Assembly: GCA_019359545.1 (NCBI GenBank)
Contig: JAHHHB010000023.1
Location: 1 to 64,000 of the forward strand
Length of the DNA: 64,000 nt
Direction of reading: 5' to 3'
Source of the DNA: Desmonostoc geniculatum HA4340-LM1
GTDB taxonomy: Bacteria > Cyanobacteriota > Cyanobacteriia > Cyanobacteriales > Nostocaceae
Shown: positions 9,103 to 18,438 of the stretch, piece after piece
Position numbering within the stretch: the stretch's first letter is position 1
Layout: every line of letters starts with the position of its first letter
Made by a program: the position numbers and the translations under genes
The notes under the pieces: model-generated
What the model was told of the DNA's origin: nothing
The model's input: only the letters and a program-made list of their open reading frames with translations
Database searches by the model: none

Positions 9103-10239
9103 TTAACGTTGATCGATGGGGAGATAAGGAACTTCGTGATAACCGTTGTAAACTTGGGTTGGACGGAAAATCCGGTTTTCTGCTAGCTGTTCTTTCCAGT
9201 GGGCTAGCCAACCAGCAACGCGGGCGATCGCAAATATTGGTGTAAACAAGTCTGTGGGAATTCCCATTTTCCTATACACCAAGCCCGAATAAAAGTCAAC
9301 ATTGGGATAAATCCCTTTGCCAGCGAGTTTTTCCTCTACTACTCGTTCCATTTCTTGAGCAATGTCATAAGACTTGTCGTAACCAAACTTCTCAAACAGT
9401 TGCTCTGCTAGGCTTTGTAAAATTATGGCTCGTGGGTCTTTCACTTTATAGACACGATGTCCAAAGCCCATAATCTTAGATTTACGTTGCAGACAATCCT
9501 CGATGTAAGGACGGACATTTTCTACAGAGCCAATTTTGTCCAACATCTGAATTACTTCTTCATTGGCCCCACCATGCAGAGGCCCTCCCAAGGTTCCCAC
9601 GGCACTAGCAACCACAGCGTAAGGATCGGTTAAGGTAGAAGCTGTCACCCTAGCACTGAAAGTAGAAGCATTCATTGTATGCTCGACTTGAAGTATCAAG
9701 CAGATATCAAAAATCCGCGCCATCAAAGGATCGGGTTCTTGCTCATTGAGCATGTATAGAAAATTGGCAGAGTAGCCTAAGTCATCACGGGGACGCACGG
9801 GATCGTTGCCTTTTCGCATCAGTTGGAACGCCGCCACCATCGTGGGAATGGTTGCTATCAAGCGCACTACTGAATCTCGAATGTAGGCTGGGTTATGTAA
9901 ATCCCGCAGCGAATAAAACAACCCTAAAGCAGCAGCAGAGGCTTGCAGGGCATCCATTGGGTGACCGCTTTCTGGAAAGCATTTCATCATGTCACGAATG
10001 CGGTATTTTATTCGCCTGTGGTGAAGAACTTCATGTTCAAATGCTTCCAGTTCTTGTTTACTGGGCAGTTCACCCCAGATTAAGAGATAAGCAGTTTCTA
10101 GGAATGTACTTTTTTCTGCTAGTTCCTCAATCCGGATGCCACGATATTCTAGTATTCCCTTTTGCCCATCAACATAACTGATACTCGATTGGGCGGCGGG
10201 AATGCCTTCTAGACCAGGCTTGTATTCGCACACCATCAT
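9103..10239 (-). CDS. gltA: Citrate synthase
   Basis: Condenses acetyl-CoA with oxaloacetate to give citrate, the entry to the cyanobacterial TCA pathway that supplies 2-oxoglutarate for nitrogen assimilation. The 378-residue protein fits the short hexameric type. Landmarks are GILEYRGI near residue 29, GHPMDALQ, the catalytic-His region GGPLHGGANEE, the second His region MGFGHRVYK and a C-terminal SGLVYRKMGIPTDLFTP segment containing the catalytic Asp region. Monocistronic here: about 100 bp separates it from sixA upstream. Confidence 0.95.
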   Translation of the reverse strand: MMVCEYKPGLEGIPAAQSSISYVDGQKGILEYRGIRIEELAEKSTFLETAYLLIWGELPSKQELEAFEHEVLHHRRIKYRIRDMMKCFPESGHPMDALQASAAALGLFYSLRDLHNPAYIRDSVVRLIATIPTMVAAFQLMRKGNDPVRPRDDLGYSANFLYMLNEQEPDPLMARIFDICLILQVEHTMNASTFSARVTASTLTDPYAVVASAVGTLGGPLHGGANEEVIQMLDKIGSVENVRPYIEDCLQRKSKIMGFGHRVYKVKDPRAIILQSLAEQLFEKFGYDKSYDIAQEMERVVEEKLAGKGIYPNVDFYSGLVYRKMGIPTDLFTPIFAIARVAGWLAHWKEQLAENRIFRPTQVYNGYHEVPYLPIDQR

Positions 10240-10346
10240 GGCAACACCATTTATTTTTGAAATATCCGATCAAGTTAACTTACCAGAAATTTATTATCGC
10301 CATAACAGTAGCCCTTCTAACAACAATCGAAAATGTTGAAAAACTG

Positions 10347-10841
10347 TTATAGCAGATACTTGGGTGATGTCAAGCAAAACATCTGACTACGACCCAGAGG
10401 AGAACCACTTTCTGGTAGTTTTATCCCAATCATACCTGCTTTTTTCAAGACTAAGCTGGCTTTGGCCTCCCCCCATAAAAGAATTTCTGCCCAATTGCTC
10501 AAACCCGGTTCGTGTCCAACCAAGGCCAGTTGGGTATTTTGGGAATAATTTCTTGGCTCTAACCAATCTACCAGCCAACTAGAAATTTCACCATTAGGGG
10601 CGAGGTGGCTGGATTCCTCTAGCTTGGGGCTTAATTTTGCTGCTATGAGGATATCAGCTGTTTGGCGGGCACGCACTAAGGGGCTGGTGAGAATCAAATC
10701 AAAATTTAAACCCAATTTAACAAGTTGCTGGGCAACTTTCTCAGTTTTTTGCCGTCCTTCTTTGGTAAGGCTGCGCTCCTCATCCTTGATGCCTAAATCT
10801 TTGTCTTCGGCGATGCCGTGACGGATTAAATACAGTTCCAT
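10347..10841 (-). CDS. sixA: SixA-like phosphohistidine phosphatase
   Basis: Small histidine-phosphatase-superfamily protein of 164 residues, proposed to dephosphorylate phosphohistidine on signalling or PTS-type proteins in the cytoplasm. The catalytic RHG motif is at residues 7-9 (LIRHGIAED), SPLVRARQTADI supplies the second Arg, and the second catalytic His is in LVGHEPGLS near residue 109. The length matches SixA and is shorter than phosphoglycerate mutases. Confidence 0.85.
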   Translation of the reverse strand: MELYLIRHGIAEDKDLGIKDEERSLTKEGRQKTEKVAQQLVKLGLNFDLILTSPLVRARQTADILIAAKLSPKLEESSHLAPNGEISSWLVDWLEPRNYSQNTQLALVGHEPGLSNWAEILLWGEAKASLVLKKAGMIGIKLPESGSPLGRSQMFCLTSPKYLL

Positions 10842-10914
10842 ATGTTGAATTTTATTAGCGTACCCTGTGCTGAGTTATTTGGTTACGCTCATTGTGTATT
10901 GATCTATCCTAATC

Positions 10915-11502
10915 TTAATCATTATTGTATTCAATATTTTGATGATAGTCATTAATCAAAGTAAGACTATCCTCCAATAGACTAATTATTAATGGACGAT
11001 ATTGAATTTTAGTTTTATTATGAAGAGAATTTTGATTGTCATTAAGAGAGCATCTCATTGTGTAAAGCACATATTTCACTAAGCTACTTGAACCCGATTT
11101 TACCACCAACGAAAAAAGATGTATTTTCCAAGGGGGGATGATTTCATTAAAAAGATATTTTAATATTTTATCAATAACTTCATTTGAAAAAATCATTAGC
11201 GCTGAAAGGTTGGCACGGTAATAATTTTTATTAATCCTTTTGCCTTTCAAATCGTTAAAATTATTGTAAAAAATTAATGCAACAATTTCTTCTCTTGCTT
11301 GAATAACTGGCTGAACTTTAAATATCTGATGGCAGAGGGCTTTATACTGTTGTAGATAATTTTCATGATTACTTAAATACTCAATCCAAGCATTAGTATT
11401 TTCCAATACTTCGGAGTTAAGTTGCTCATAGGACTTCAAGATATCAGTACGCAGTTGTAGCAAATTATCGTTATTAGGATCGCTTGATTTCAAAAGAGAC
11501 AT
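10915..11502 (-). CDS. Hypothetical protein
   Basis: About 195 residues, mostly helical, rich in Asn, Lys, Ile and Tyr; I do not recognise the family. No signal peptide or membrane helix is apparent. An upstream in-frame ATG at 11523 would add MMLYRKI but falls inside a perfect 17-bp inverted repeat (11516-11552), so the ATG at 11502 (MSLLKSSD) is preferred. Its high AT content differs from neighbouring housekeeping genes and may mark recent acquisition. Confidence 0.55.
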   Translation of the reverse strand: MSLLKSSDPNNDNLLQLRTDILKSYEQLNSEVLENTNAWIEYLSNHENYLQQYKALCHQIFKVQPVIQAREEIVALIFYNNFNDLKGKRINKNYYRANLSALMIFSNEVIDKILKYLFNEIIPPWKIHLFSLVVKSGSSSLVKYVLYTMRCSLNDNQNSLHNKTKIQYRPLIISLLEDSLTLINDYHQNIEYNND

Positions 11503-11515
11503 AATTTTTCTATAT

Positions 11516-11552
11516 AACATCACTAGCTGTATATAATACAGCTAGTGATGTT
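11516..11552. repeat. Perfect inverted repeat with 17-bp arms
   Basis: Arms AACATCACTAGCTGTAT and its exact complement are separated by 3 nt. It lies across the possible upstream start codon of the hypothetical gene at 10915-11502. It could act as an operator or as a leader hairpin. It has no T tract. Confidence 0.65.
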
Positions 11553-11693
11553 ATATTTACCAAATTTGAAAATAACACCTGCAATGGAAAAGTTGTTTTG
11601 CACGCTGCCGTTTTTAACCGCTCCCTATTCAGGTGATGCACAATCCCAGTTAAAAACGTCTCCATTCATAGAAAATTCTACAATTGATTACAG

Positions 11694-12164
11694 TTATTGG
11701 TCAGCGTTAGGATAAAAGTCTAAGTCTAAAATCTCATTAACAGAAAAAGGACAGGCGATCGCAAAATCGTCCCCCAATAAACCTGTTTCCACCATTGCCT
11801 CTCGCCGCGCTCTTTGATAGGTAGTATTGAGCCACTCGGCATCGTTTAAAAAACGTCGCAAGCTGGGACTTTCTTGCAGCAATTCATCTATATTCAGTCG
11901 CTCACGGGTAATGGTAACTTGCCAACTGTGACTACGACGTTCAGATTGATACTTCCACTTCAACAAATGCGACAACACTAAACGCAACGCACTTTGCAAC
12001 GCCCGCTGTTGACTCTTACCCAAGTCCACCACTTCCTCAATTAGGTGTTCTAAGTCCAACGTGTCCCACTGATGCGATTCTAAAAGTGTTGCGGTCTGCT
12101 CTACCCAAGCACAAAAATCTTGCTCATACAGGGTTTGTAACATTTGAAGTTCTATAGACTTCAT
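11694..12164 (-). CDS. DUF29 family protein
   Basis: The 156-residue protein has the DUF29 pattern found in large numbers in cyanobacteria: YEQDFCAWVEQTATLLE, LDLEHLIEEVVDLGKSQQR (landmark LIEEVVDLGKSQ near residue 60), then LLKWKYQ and a final CPFSVNEILDLDFYP. The molecular function of the family is unknown. The start at 12164 is favoured by an AGGAG sequence 5 nt upstream. A longer frame reaches 12182. Confidence 0.85.
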   Translation of the reverse strand: MKSIELQMLQTLYEQDFCAWVEQTATLLESHQWDTLDLEHLIEEVVDLGKSQQRALQSALRLVLSHLLKWKYQSERRSHSWQVTITRERLNIDELLQESPSLRRFLNDAEWLNTTYQRARREAMVETGLLGDDFAIACPFSVNEILDLDFYPNADQ

Positions 12165-12275
12165 GGCGCTCCTTTTTAGCAAATAAATAGGTAGGCAGGA
12201 GTTAACTTTATTTGTACCGACTTACTTAAAATTAGGCACGAACTACATTCCGAATCAGTTCATAAAAGTCAAATT

Positions 12276-12298
12276 CCCGACTTTTAAAAAAAGCCGGG
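12276..12298 (-). terminator. Stem-loop downstream of the DHH gene
   Basis: CCCGACTTTT and AAAAGCCGGG pair (one G-T) around three A residues. The stem has A/T tracts within it rather than a separate T run. It sits about 70 bp after the stop of the DHH phosphoesterase and is the likely end of that transcript. Confidence 0.5.
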
Positions 12299-12370
12299 AA
12301 GGGATATTATATCAAACACACTTTTACTGCTACATGAGTTAGGAGTTCTCCCCATCTCCCTCACCTTCCT

Positions 12371-13648
12371 CTACTCGGACTGAATCGGGTTATCTCTGGG
12401 ATTAACTAACCTCAGTAGCTTTTGCTTAATTTGAGCGTCGAATACTTCCCATTTCATTTTTGCATAGGCGGAATTTTCGTTACTGCCAGATAAGAAACCC
12501 ATCGGAATTTCAAAGCCGCCTGCGCTTGTTCTTCCACCACCAAAAAAGCGGCCTGTACTATCTTGACCAAAGGCTTCTTTGATGAATTCATCGGGGTCAA
12601 GGGTGAGTTTGGTGGTTCTCAAGGAACCGATGACTATTTCTAATTCTTCGTCTTCATCGTGAACAATGCCATAAACTACAGCGGTATGCACGTTTTCTTC
12701 GGTGACGAGAAAATCAGCTGCTTGGGGGATGGCGTCGCGGTCATCGTAGCGCAGGTAACCAACACCAGCAATGGAAAAGTTATTTTGAACGATGCGGTTT
12801 TTGAGCGATCGCTCGATCACATCCATCACCCGCTTGGAACGATTCGCCTGTAAAATGGCATTCAGCAGTTGGGCGTCATAAAATCGGCTTAAATAGGCAG
12901 CTGCCATGAAATCTTCTTCTTGCGCTTGCATCAGCCGATTTGTATCCGATCGCAAGCCATGCATCAAGGCAGTAGCACATTTAACGTGTTGATTGATACT
13001 GCTATCTAATGCTAGTAATCCCGCTTGCAGATACTGTGTAAAAATGGTTGCCGTCGCTCGCACATAAGGACGAACATCCATAAACTCGGATTCGAGTTCA
13101 CCTTGCAAACTGTGATGGTCAATCAACGCAACTAACGGAATTCCAGCCTGCTGAACAGCTGATAATAGCTGAGAAGTGGTTCCTTGGTTATCAATCAATA
13201 CAAAACCTTGATAACACGACAAATCCTTGGTTTTTAAGGTTTGCTGCGTCCAGCGTTGGATAGGTAAATTAGTGAGTCTAACCAAGGCAATATTTTCTTG
13301 ATGACTCAAAGCGCCAGCATAAATTATTTCAGATTTGATATCGTATTGCTGGGCAATTAATTGATAGGCCCAGGCACAAGAAAGAGCGTCTGGGTCAGGA
13401 AAATCTTGCAAAATTATCAGTTGGCGATCGTGTCGGTGCGCTAGCAGAGTTTTTTGCAGTTCTTCTGACTTTTGTTGTGTCAGAGAATTACTGCGCGGAC
13501 TAAGATAGATAGCCCCTTCACTTAGCGATGGTTGTAATGATGGACTTTTAAGTGCAACTTCCACTGGGTCTATTTCAGCTTCCTCTGGGCTTGGCTCTGT
13601 GGTCAATGACAAACTTTCAAACTGATTAACGGGAGAATTTAAGTACAT
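12371..13648 (-). CDS. DHH family phosphoesterase (NrnA/RecJ-like)
   Basis: 425 residues. The DHH hydrolase core shows DFPDPDALSCAW near residue 84 (metal-binding Asp), LIDNQG and the signature ALIDHHS near residue 175, then the RATATIFTQYL segment. The C-terminal part ends in FFGGGRTSAGGFEIPMGF, matching the DHHA1 GGG-hxxAaG region. Members are Mn-dependent exonucleases for short oligonucleotides or 3'-phosphoadenosine phosphate, so nucleotide turnover is likely. The N-terminal 50 residues are low in structure. The exact substrate cannot be decided from the sequence. Confidence 0.85.
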   Translation of the reverse strand: MYLNSPVNQFESLSLTTEPSPEEAEIDPVEVALKSPSLQPSLSEGAIYLSPRSNSLTQQKSEELQKTLLAHRHDRQLIILQDFPDPDALSCAWAYQLIAQQYDIKSEIIYAGALSHQENIALVRLTNLPIQRWTQQTLKTKDLSCYQGFVLIDNQGTTSQLLSAVQQAGIPLVALIDHHSLQGELESEFMDVRPYVRATATIFTQYLQAGLLALDSSINQHVKCATALMHGLRSDTNRLMQAQEEDFMAAAYLSRFYDAQLLNAILQANRSKRVMDVIERSLKNRIVQNNFSIAGVGYLRYDDRDAIPQAADFLVTEENVHTAVVYGIVHDEDEELEIVIGSLRTTKLTLDPDEFIKEAFGQDSTGRFFGGGRTSAGGFEIPMGFLSGSNENSAYAKMKWEVFDAQIKQKLLRLVNPRDNPIQSE

Positions 13649-14532
13649 AAGGAACTTTTTTTCAAGTGTGAGGCTCCATTAATTCAGAAATACTACAATC
13701 AGCGATTCACTGAATTTAGCCACATTATTTTGATCTTCGCAAAAATATCAAGACATCGCACTATATATCTAAGTATATTTTTTGTCAGTAACATAGCTCA
13801 GCAATCAACTAAATTCCACTACAACGCATATAGGTACTGGAAAAAAGGAAGTTTTGTACTGGCTTTATCTGGCGTCATAAAGCTCTTTTAGTAGCTCTTT
13901 TGTTTTCTTTAATTTGAAGTACAGGCATTTTTCTTCAAAGTTTATAGCCGTCCTTTTAAATTTATCTTACTTAGGGTATAATTTCCATCTAATACTTTAG
14001 AGTTAGTCTTTGATATTTAAAACAATCTTATGTTCAATAGTCTCATTATTTTGACTATTGAGCAATTAATGATTATATCTTTAACCAATAGGGCATCTTT
14101 TGTATTTTGTGTAAAAGGGGCTGGGGAGTGGGAACTACGCAGACGAAGCCCGGATTTCTCACCACATCTCTCAAAACCTTGTGCAGGGGAGCTCTTGAGC
14201 AGGGGAGAAGTGACAACAGTATTTCCCCTCTGCCCCTCTGTCCCTCTGCCCCTCTGCATTTCAAACTTGTGAAAAATGCGGGGAAGAAGAGTTTTTCTAG
14301 GGCGTGCCATCAGTTAATGTAAAGAAAAATAAAGTATCAATCGACTCAAGTAGAAGGATTTGATTGCGATGATAAGCCGTCGTTATGCTCTACGGGGTGA
14401 CCAGTGGAAAAGGATCAAAGACCTGTTGCCAGGACGAGACGGTTGATCGCTGGTGGTTACCAGACCATCAATTTGGCTATTATTTACCCTAGTTTATTTG
14501 ATTTTTACTATCCTTAGAAGGCTGAAAACCTT
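13649..14532. other. Intergenic region left of the prophage, no complete gene
   Basis: About 880 bp of AT-rich DNA. It holds C-rich short repeats (CCCCTCTG type, about 14225-14260), a degenerate repeat near 14110-14215 and an IS remnant at 14369-14446. Short overlapping frames on both strands at 14017-14322 come from the repeats and are not supported as genes. Confidence 0.6.
14369..14446 (+). pseudogene. Remnant of an IS5-type transposase N terminus
   Basis: Twenty-five codons, MISRRYALRGDQWKRIKDLL and PGRDG, match the start of IS5-family transposases (ISL2/IS1031-like DUF4096 N termini), then a TGA interrupts. Nothing after it continues the family. This is the fossil end of an insertion sequence placed about 90 bp outside the prophage boundary. 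Confidence 0.6.
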
Positions 14533-14578
14533 AAGGCGGCACCCGGATTTGAACCGGGGAGTGGAGGTTTTGCAGACC
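14533..14578. other. Distal attachment site (displaced tRNA-Cys 3' end)
   Basis: Identical over 46 bp to 58776-58821, starting AAGGCGGCACCCGG and ending TTTTGCAGACC. It lacks the 5' half of the tRNA, so it is not a tRNA gene. The host lies to its left and the prophage to its right. Confidence 0.92.
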
Positions 14579-14585
14579 AAAAGAG

Positions 14586-14652
14586 AATCGCTATAAGCTT
14601 TGCTTCATAAGCTTTATAGCGATTACAATTTTAGTTGTAACTAAAATTGTAA
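14586..14652. terminator. Two adjacent stem-loops between the last virion gene and the att site
   Basis: The first stem pairs AATCGCTATAAGCTT (14586-14600) with 14609-14624 with one bulge. The second pairs TTACAATTTTAGTT (14623-14636) exactly with 14639-14652 and ends at the stop codon of the tail gene. On the minus strand TTTT follows the first stem (14581 side). They probably end leftward late transcription before the host, and might also contribute to the attachment region. Confidence 0.6.
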
Positions 14653-15117
14653 CTAACTCAAAACCATCTTCCCATCTGCGTCGAAATCGAAAGGCATGAA
14701 AGCAGCAGCCGCGATCGCTCTCCACTCTCCAATCTCCTGGGCTATTGGCTTGCTCAGCAGGGGGACGCCATCAATCATGTCATTCCACAGCATAACGATG
14801 ATGTCAATGTTTTGATAGTCAGCACCAGAAACACCAGCCGCGATCGCAACGGTTTCTAATCTTCTTACAGACGCGCGGTTTGTTGATGTTTGGGATACAC
14901 GATTATAAGCTGCGTTTATCAACAGCGATCGGTTGTAGGCTCCCCAGTCTAGACTAGGTGAAGGTTCAACCGCTTTTGTAAAATTTCCACCATCCCAGCT
15001 ATCCCCGATACTTGCGGTATCTGTCTGAATAAGCAAGCCCTCAGCGTGATATCCCCCTGGATCTTCCAAAATAATTGTGTTGATTACTTTCCCGTTTCGG
15101 ATCAACGCATATCGCAT
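14653..15117 (-). CDS. Putative tail-fibre-associated protein
   Basis: 155 residues starting MRYALIRNGKVINTI, a beta-rich opening typical of small phage fibre or fibre-assembly proteins that begin with the letters of a short strand-turn repeat. The last third is helical and acidic. It directly follows the glycine-rich fibre gene, from which it is separated by 2 bp, as fibre chaperones often do. No diagnostic domain is certain; the role is inferred from position and style. The start at 15117 is chosen over 15129 because it gives this standard opening. Confidence 0.5.
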   Translation of the reverse strand: MRYALIRNGKVINTIILEDPGGYHAEGLLIQTDTASIGDSWDGGNFTKAVEPSPSLDWGAYNRSLLINAAYNRVSQTSTNRASVRRLETVAIAAGVSGADYQNIDIIVMLWNDMIDGVPLLSKPIAQEIGEWRAIAAAAFMPFDFDADGKMVLS

Positions 15118-15119
15118 AG

Positions 15120-15944
15120 TTACCCCCAATAGATTCTCACCTCACCTCGACCACCAGCACCGCCGCTACCACCCGTCAAAGTTCCCATGCCCCCACCACC
15201 ACCACCAGCACCAGGGGAACCACCAGCACCACCGTTACCACCTGTAGTAGTAGAACCACCACCACCGCCGCCAGCAGAACCAGAACCAGTAGTAGAATTT
15301 ACGCCAGCAGCGCCAGACCCACCAGGAATACCTACCGCACCCCCAGCACCACCATTAATCCCGCCTCCAGCCGTCCCAGGATTAGCAATCGAAGAAGAAC
15401 CACCACCACCACCATTGCCACCATAAGTAGAATTCCCGCCAGGTTGGCCATTTCCCCCACCACTAGCACCACCAAAAGTATTGTCACTAGCGGTACCGCT
15501 GCTTTGCCCTGCAACACCATCCGGAGTCCCACCGGTACCACCATTTGCTGCTGATTGTGTACCAGCACCGCCACCACTGGTGGTACCGGTGGGAGCACCT
15601 CCCCCATAACTATTCAAATAATTGCCAAAGGAAGAATTACCGCCAACAGTGCCATTTCCTCCTGCTGCTGCTGCTGCTGCTGCACCTCCAGTTCCTCCAG
15701 CACCCACTGTGATAGTTACAGTGGCCGTAATTTGACTAGCTTGAAATACTCCCCTTGTGAAACTACCACCCCCACCCCCAGGCGCACGGGTGGACTGCCC
15801 CCCTCCTTTGCCACCGCCGCCACCGCCCCAACATTCGATAATTACGAAGCTGATACCAGAGGGCTTTGTCCAGGTGCCGGAGGTTGCGAAAATTTGACTC
15901 CCCCCGACAGATGAAGAATTGCCAGAAATTATCACTCCCATCAT
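15120..15944 (-). CDS. Glycine-rich tail-fibre-like protein
   Basis: About 274 residues. After a short leader the segment FATSGTWTKPSGISFVIIE is followed by WGGGGGG, the usual opening of glycine-rich phage fibre domains. Most of the rest is polyglycine-type repeat (GGxGG, GGAGG, GNGG) with Ser and Thr, ending RGEVRIYWG. Such domains form polyglycine-II bundles at fibre tips and can bind the host surface. The start ATG overlaps the stop of the upstream gene by one base (TGATG). The antisense strand gives proline-rich shadow frames that are not genes. Confidence 0.75.
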   Translation of the reverse strand: MMGVIISGNSSSVGGSQIFATSGTWTKPSGISFVIIECWGGGGGGKGGGQSTRAPGGGGGSFTRGVFQASQITATVTITVGAGGTGGAAAAAAAGGNGTVGGNSSFGNYLNSYGGGAPTGTTSGGGAGTQSAANGGTGGTPDGVAGQSSGTASDNTFGGASGGGNGQPGGNSTYGGNGGGGGSSSIANPGTAGGGINGGAGGAVGIPGGSGAAGVNSTTGSGSAGGGGGGSTTTGGNGGAGGSPGAGGGGGGMGTLTGGSGGAGGRGEVRIYWG

Positions 15945-16483
15945 CAAAGGCTCCCAATCAAGAAAGTGGTGCCCGATGCGTCGTAGGCAATCGATGAAAG
16001 CGTTTGTCCTGCGGGAGCTGTAAAGTTCACCGAGGCTCCAGCGGGTAAATTCGCTCCCAATAAAGTTCCTAATGTAGATCCCGAATTGTAAAAGCTTACA
16101 GCAGACTTACCAGCGGCTATTGTTCCTGATGCAGAAGTGTTCGTAAATACTGGTACTAGCTGTGCTGATGGAAGCGTCACGGGAACAGATGTTTGATTGG
16201 AGGCTATAACCACACTTATAGAGCTAGCCATGAGTGCTTGCCCTTTAGCAAGGGTCACAGACAAAAGTCTCTTAAGTAAACTTAAAAAACTAAAACTGCC
16301 CGTATCACTGGTGGCGGCGGCGTCAGAAGTGTTGCCGAAATTTTGAATCTGCGTTTGCTGATTGGTGGCACTTGCATCGCCGCCACCACCAGTTACAGGA
16401 ATCCCGCCGGAATTTTTCAAAGCATCCGCGATCGCTTCTGCTTGTCCAGCTTGCGTCTGATTATAAGTCACTCCCTTAGGCAT
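15944..16483 (-). CDS. Putative virion/fibre base protein
   Basis: 179 residues, Ala-, Ser-, Thr- and Gly-rich with alternating beta-type sequence (LPAGASVNFTAPAGQTLSSIAYDAS region near the C terminus, described by its LPAGASVNF start). No charged catalytic motifs. It lies in a tight row with the fibre genes (1-bp overlaps on both sides). A structural role, perhaps fibre base or head-fibre, is inferred; the family is not recognised. Confidence 0.5.
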   Translation of the reverse strand: MPKGVTYNQTQAGQAEAIADALKNSGGIPVTGGGGDASATNQQTQIQNFGNTSDAAATSDTGSFSFLSLLKRLLSVTLAKGQALMASSISVVIASNQTSVPVTLPSAQLVPVFTNTSASGTIAAGKSAVSFYNSGSTLGTLLGANLPAGASVNFTAPAGQTLSSIAYDASGTTFLIGSL

Positions 16484-18438
16484 TATTTTCTCCTCTTATT
16501 CGGATTCCAATTGTCAAAGCCGATTCCCCCTTGCCCTCCAATGACTTTTGGCTCCCCGCTGTTTCCTGAAGGGAAATTTTCGCTGATTGGCATATCAGTT
16601 GGGACGTCTTCCGGCAAAACCTCATTCCTCAAAATTCTGACCGCCCAAATATGCTTACACTGTCCGTTTTGCGCCCCAGCGTTGCTATTAGTCCAGTCAT
16701 TTGATGGGTTTTCATTGCCAGATGTGTCGCTTGGATTTAAAGATTTTTTCTTGGACGAATCAGGACAATCACATTGCCAGTCATTATTGTTATCACCATC
16801 GTCATCGCCATCACCATCGTCATCGCCATCACCATCGTCATCATTACTACTAGGAAAAAAACTTATTGCCAGTAATTCCACATCATCCAAGCTAGTGCCA
16901 TCTGGGTATTGAAGCTTAGGCAAAATAATTTTAATGGCGTCGGTATCCTGGATATTGCATTGTTCATTTTCTCTTGTGGCGCTAATTATTTGCATCGTCA
17001 CTTCAACATCTTGAGTTTTAATCAGCACCTTAATTTTTCCAATATCTGTAAAATAAATGAATTCATCAACAATGTTGCTGCCATTGTTGATGAATTCATT
17101 GGCGCAAGCATCATCACTTAATGCTTCTTCTGAATCATAATTACTTGTCCAAGCATTTTGCCAATTGTCATTAGTTACAGGTTCGTCTATAGAATTAGCA
17201 ATAGCTCCATCAATAATATCTTTATGATAAACCTTTGCAAAAGTTGGGGCGCTAGGGTACTCCTTACCTCCTTTGATGTCAACGTATATTAAATCATCGT
17301 CTTGATAGGTTAAATAAGATTCATAGTTTTCATTGATATCTATATTGCGGATATTAACTACAGCTTCAGGATTTGCTGAATCGTATAAAAATAATTTTCT
17401 GGTTTTATATACTGGATTAACACTGAAGGTAATAACTCCTCCAAGAGATGAGCTAATAGATTTCAGTAATACAGTTATGCCTGTACTTTGATTTGAAGCA
17501 ATTTCAATTTCTTGCGAAAAACTTATAGTATCAGGGTATAAATAATCATAATTTAAAAAGTTATTGTTGCTATCATCGTAAACAACACTTTTATTTACCC
17601 CCACTGCTGCGCCAATAGACGATCCATCAGACGAAAAATTACAACTTATAGAGACAATAGTTGAATATCCCAATGTTCCTATAGGGATACCAATTTTAAA
17701 TTCTCCACCACCAGTAGTCAAATGTGTACATGAAATAGTTTCAGGTTCAAGAATAATTGTTCCAGAGTGATTTCGGCTTCCACCATAAGATTCGGAAGCA
17801 AAAGAATAATTGAATGGTGAATTGTTTAGAGTTGCAGATACAACGTTAGCACTAGTGCTATTAGTTGCTTTATAAACACTTGCTATACCAAAATTTCTAG
17901 CGTCTTCTTCGTTATAAGCAACAGCCTCAAAAGGATATATTTCAGCATCAGTTGGTTGTCCGCAAAAAGGTGCGACGGTTAGATTGTGGTTGTTGAACCA
18001 TCTTGGCAAGCTACAAGTTTCCTGGGTATTTCCTGTCTCCACATAGCTATAAAGTATGGCAACTTTATTGTCATTTCGCTGTTTCTTCTTGACACTCCAA
18101 TACCCTTTAGGGGATTTACTGCTTAAAACTTTATAATTACTATCGCTATCACTATCTTTCAAGACTTTCCCTTCTTCTACTAACTCCATTCCCTTTTCGT
18201 ATCGTTTCCATCCAGATTTATAGTTATAAACTTGCTCTGGCGTAAATACTTTTGGAGCGCCAGTAACGCTAAATTCAAAATCTTCTACATAATCAAGTCG
18301 AGGCGCGATCGCATCATCGGGAATATAATTTCCATCGGGCAATTTTCGCCGCCGACGAGATTTTCCAGGAACTTTAAACGACATCTTGCTACTTTGTGGC
18401 AAGCTAAAAAATCGTGGAACATCACCATTCTTACCCAT
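16483..18438 (-). CDS. Large virion protein with Asp-Gly repeats and a SWIM-like zinc motif
   Basis: 651 residues, the largest late gene after the portal. It opens with a basic Lys/Arg-rich stretch (KSRRRRK near residue 27). The middle 300 residues are beta-rich and resemble fibre or adhesin sequence. Near the C terminus a tandem (DDDGDG)n acidic repeat, which could bind Ca2+, is followed by WQCDCPD and, about 40 residues later, CKHIWAV. This CxC...CxH spacing is the SWIM zinc-binding signature, normally seen in DNA-binding or protein-interaction proteins rather than virion parts. Position among fibre genes suggests a tail or fibre protein. Confidence 0.55.
   Translation of the reverse strand: MGKNGDVPRFFSLPQSSKMSFKVPGKSRRRRKLPDGNYIPDDAIAPRLDYVEDFEFSVTGAPKVFTPEQVYNYKSGWKRYEKGMELVEEGKVLKDSDSDSNYKVLSSKSPKGYWSVKKKQRNDNKVAILYSYVETGNTQETCSLPRWFNNHNLTVAPFCGQPTDAEIYPFEAVAYNEEDARNFGIASVYKATNSTSANVVSATLNNSPFNYSFASESYGGSRNHSGTIILEPETISCTHLTTGGGEFKIGIPIGTLGYSTIVSISCNFSSDGSSIGAAVGVNKSVVYDDSNNNFLNYDYLYPDTISFSQEIEIASNQSTGITVLLKSISSSLGGVITFSVNPVYKTRKLFLYDSANPEAVVNIRNIDINENYESYLTYQDDDLIYVDIKGGKEYPSAPTFAKVYHKDIIDGAIANSIDEPVTNDNWQNAWTSNYDSEEALSDDACANEFINNGSNIVDEFIYFTDIGKIKVLIKTQDVEVTMQIISATRENEQCNIQDTDAIKIILPKLQYPDGTSLDDVELLAISFFPSSNDDDGDGDDDGDGDDDGDNNNDWQCDCPDSSKKKSLNPSDTSGNENPSNDWTNSNAGAQNGQCKHIWAVRILRNEVLPEDVPTDMPISENFPSGNSGEPKVIGGQGGIGFDNWNPNKRRK

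Noticed and set aside
13974-13992. ACTTAGGGTATAAT string resembling the phage promoter motif, in host DNA
   Set aside because: It lies outside the prophage with no gene in suitable position; probably chance similarity in AT-rich DNA.
14017-14322. Several overlapping ORFs of 63-97 codons left of the prophage
   Set aside because: They arise from C-rich simple repeats, occur on both strands at once and match no family.
14533-14578. A second tRNA-Cys gene
   Set aside because: Only the 3' half is present; acceptor 5' strand and D arm are missing, so it is the att copy.
15187-15914. Proline-rich plus-strand frames opposite the glycine-rich fibre gene
   Set aside because: They are the complement of glycine codons and have no start context; the minus-strand frame has fibre features and operon overlaps.
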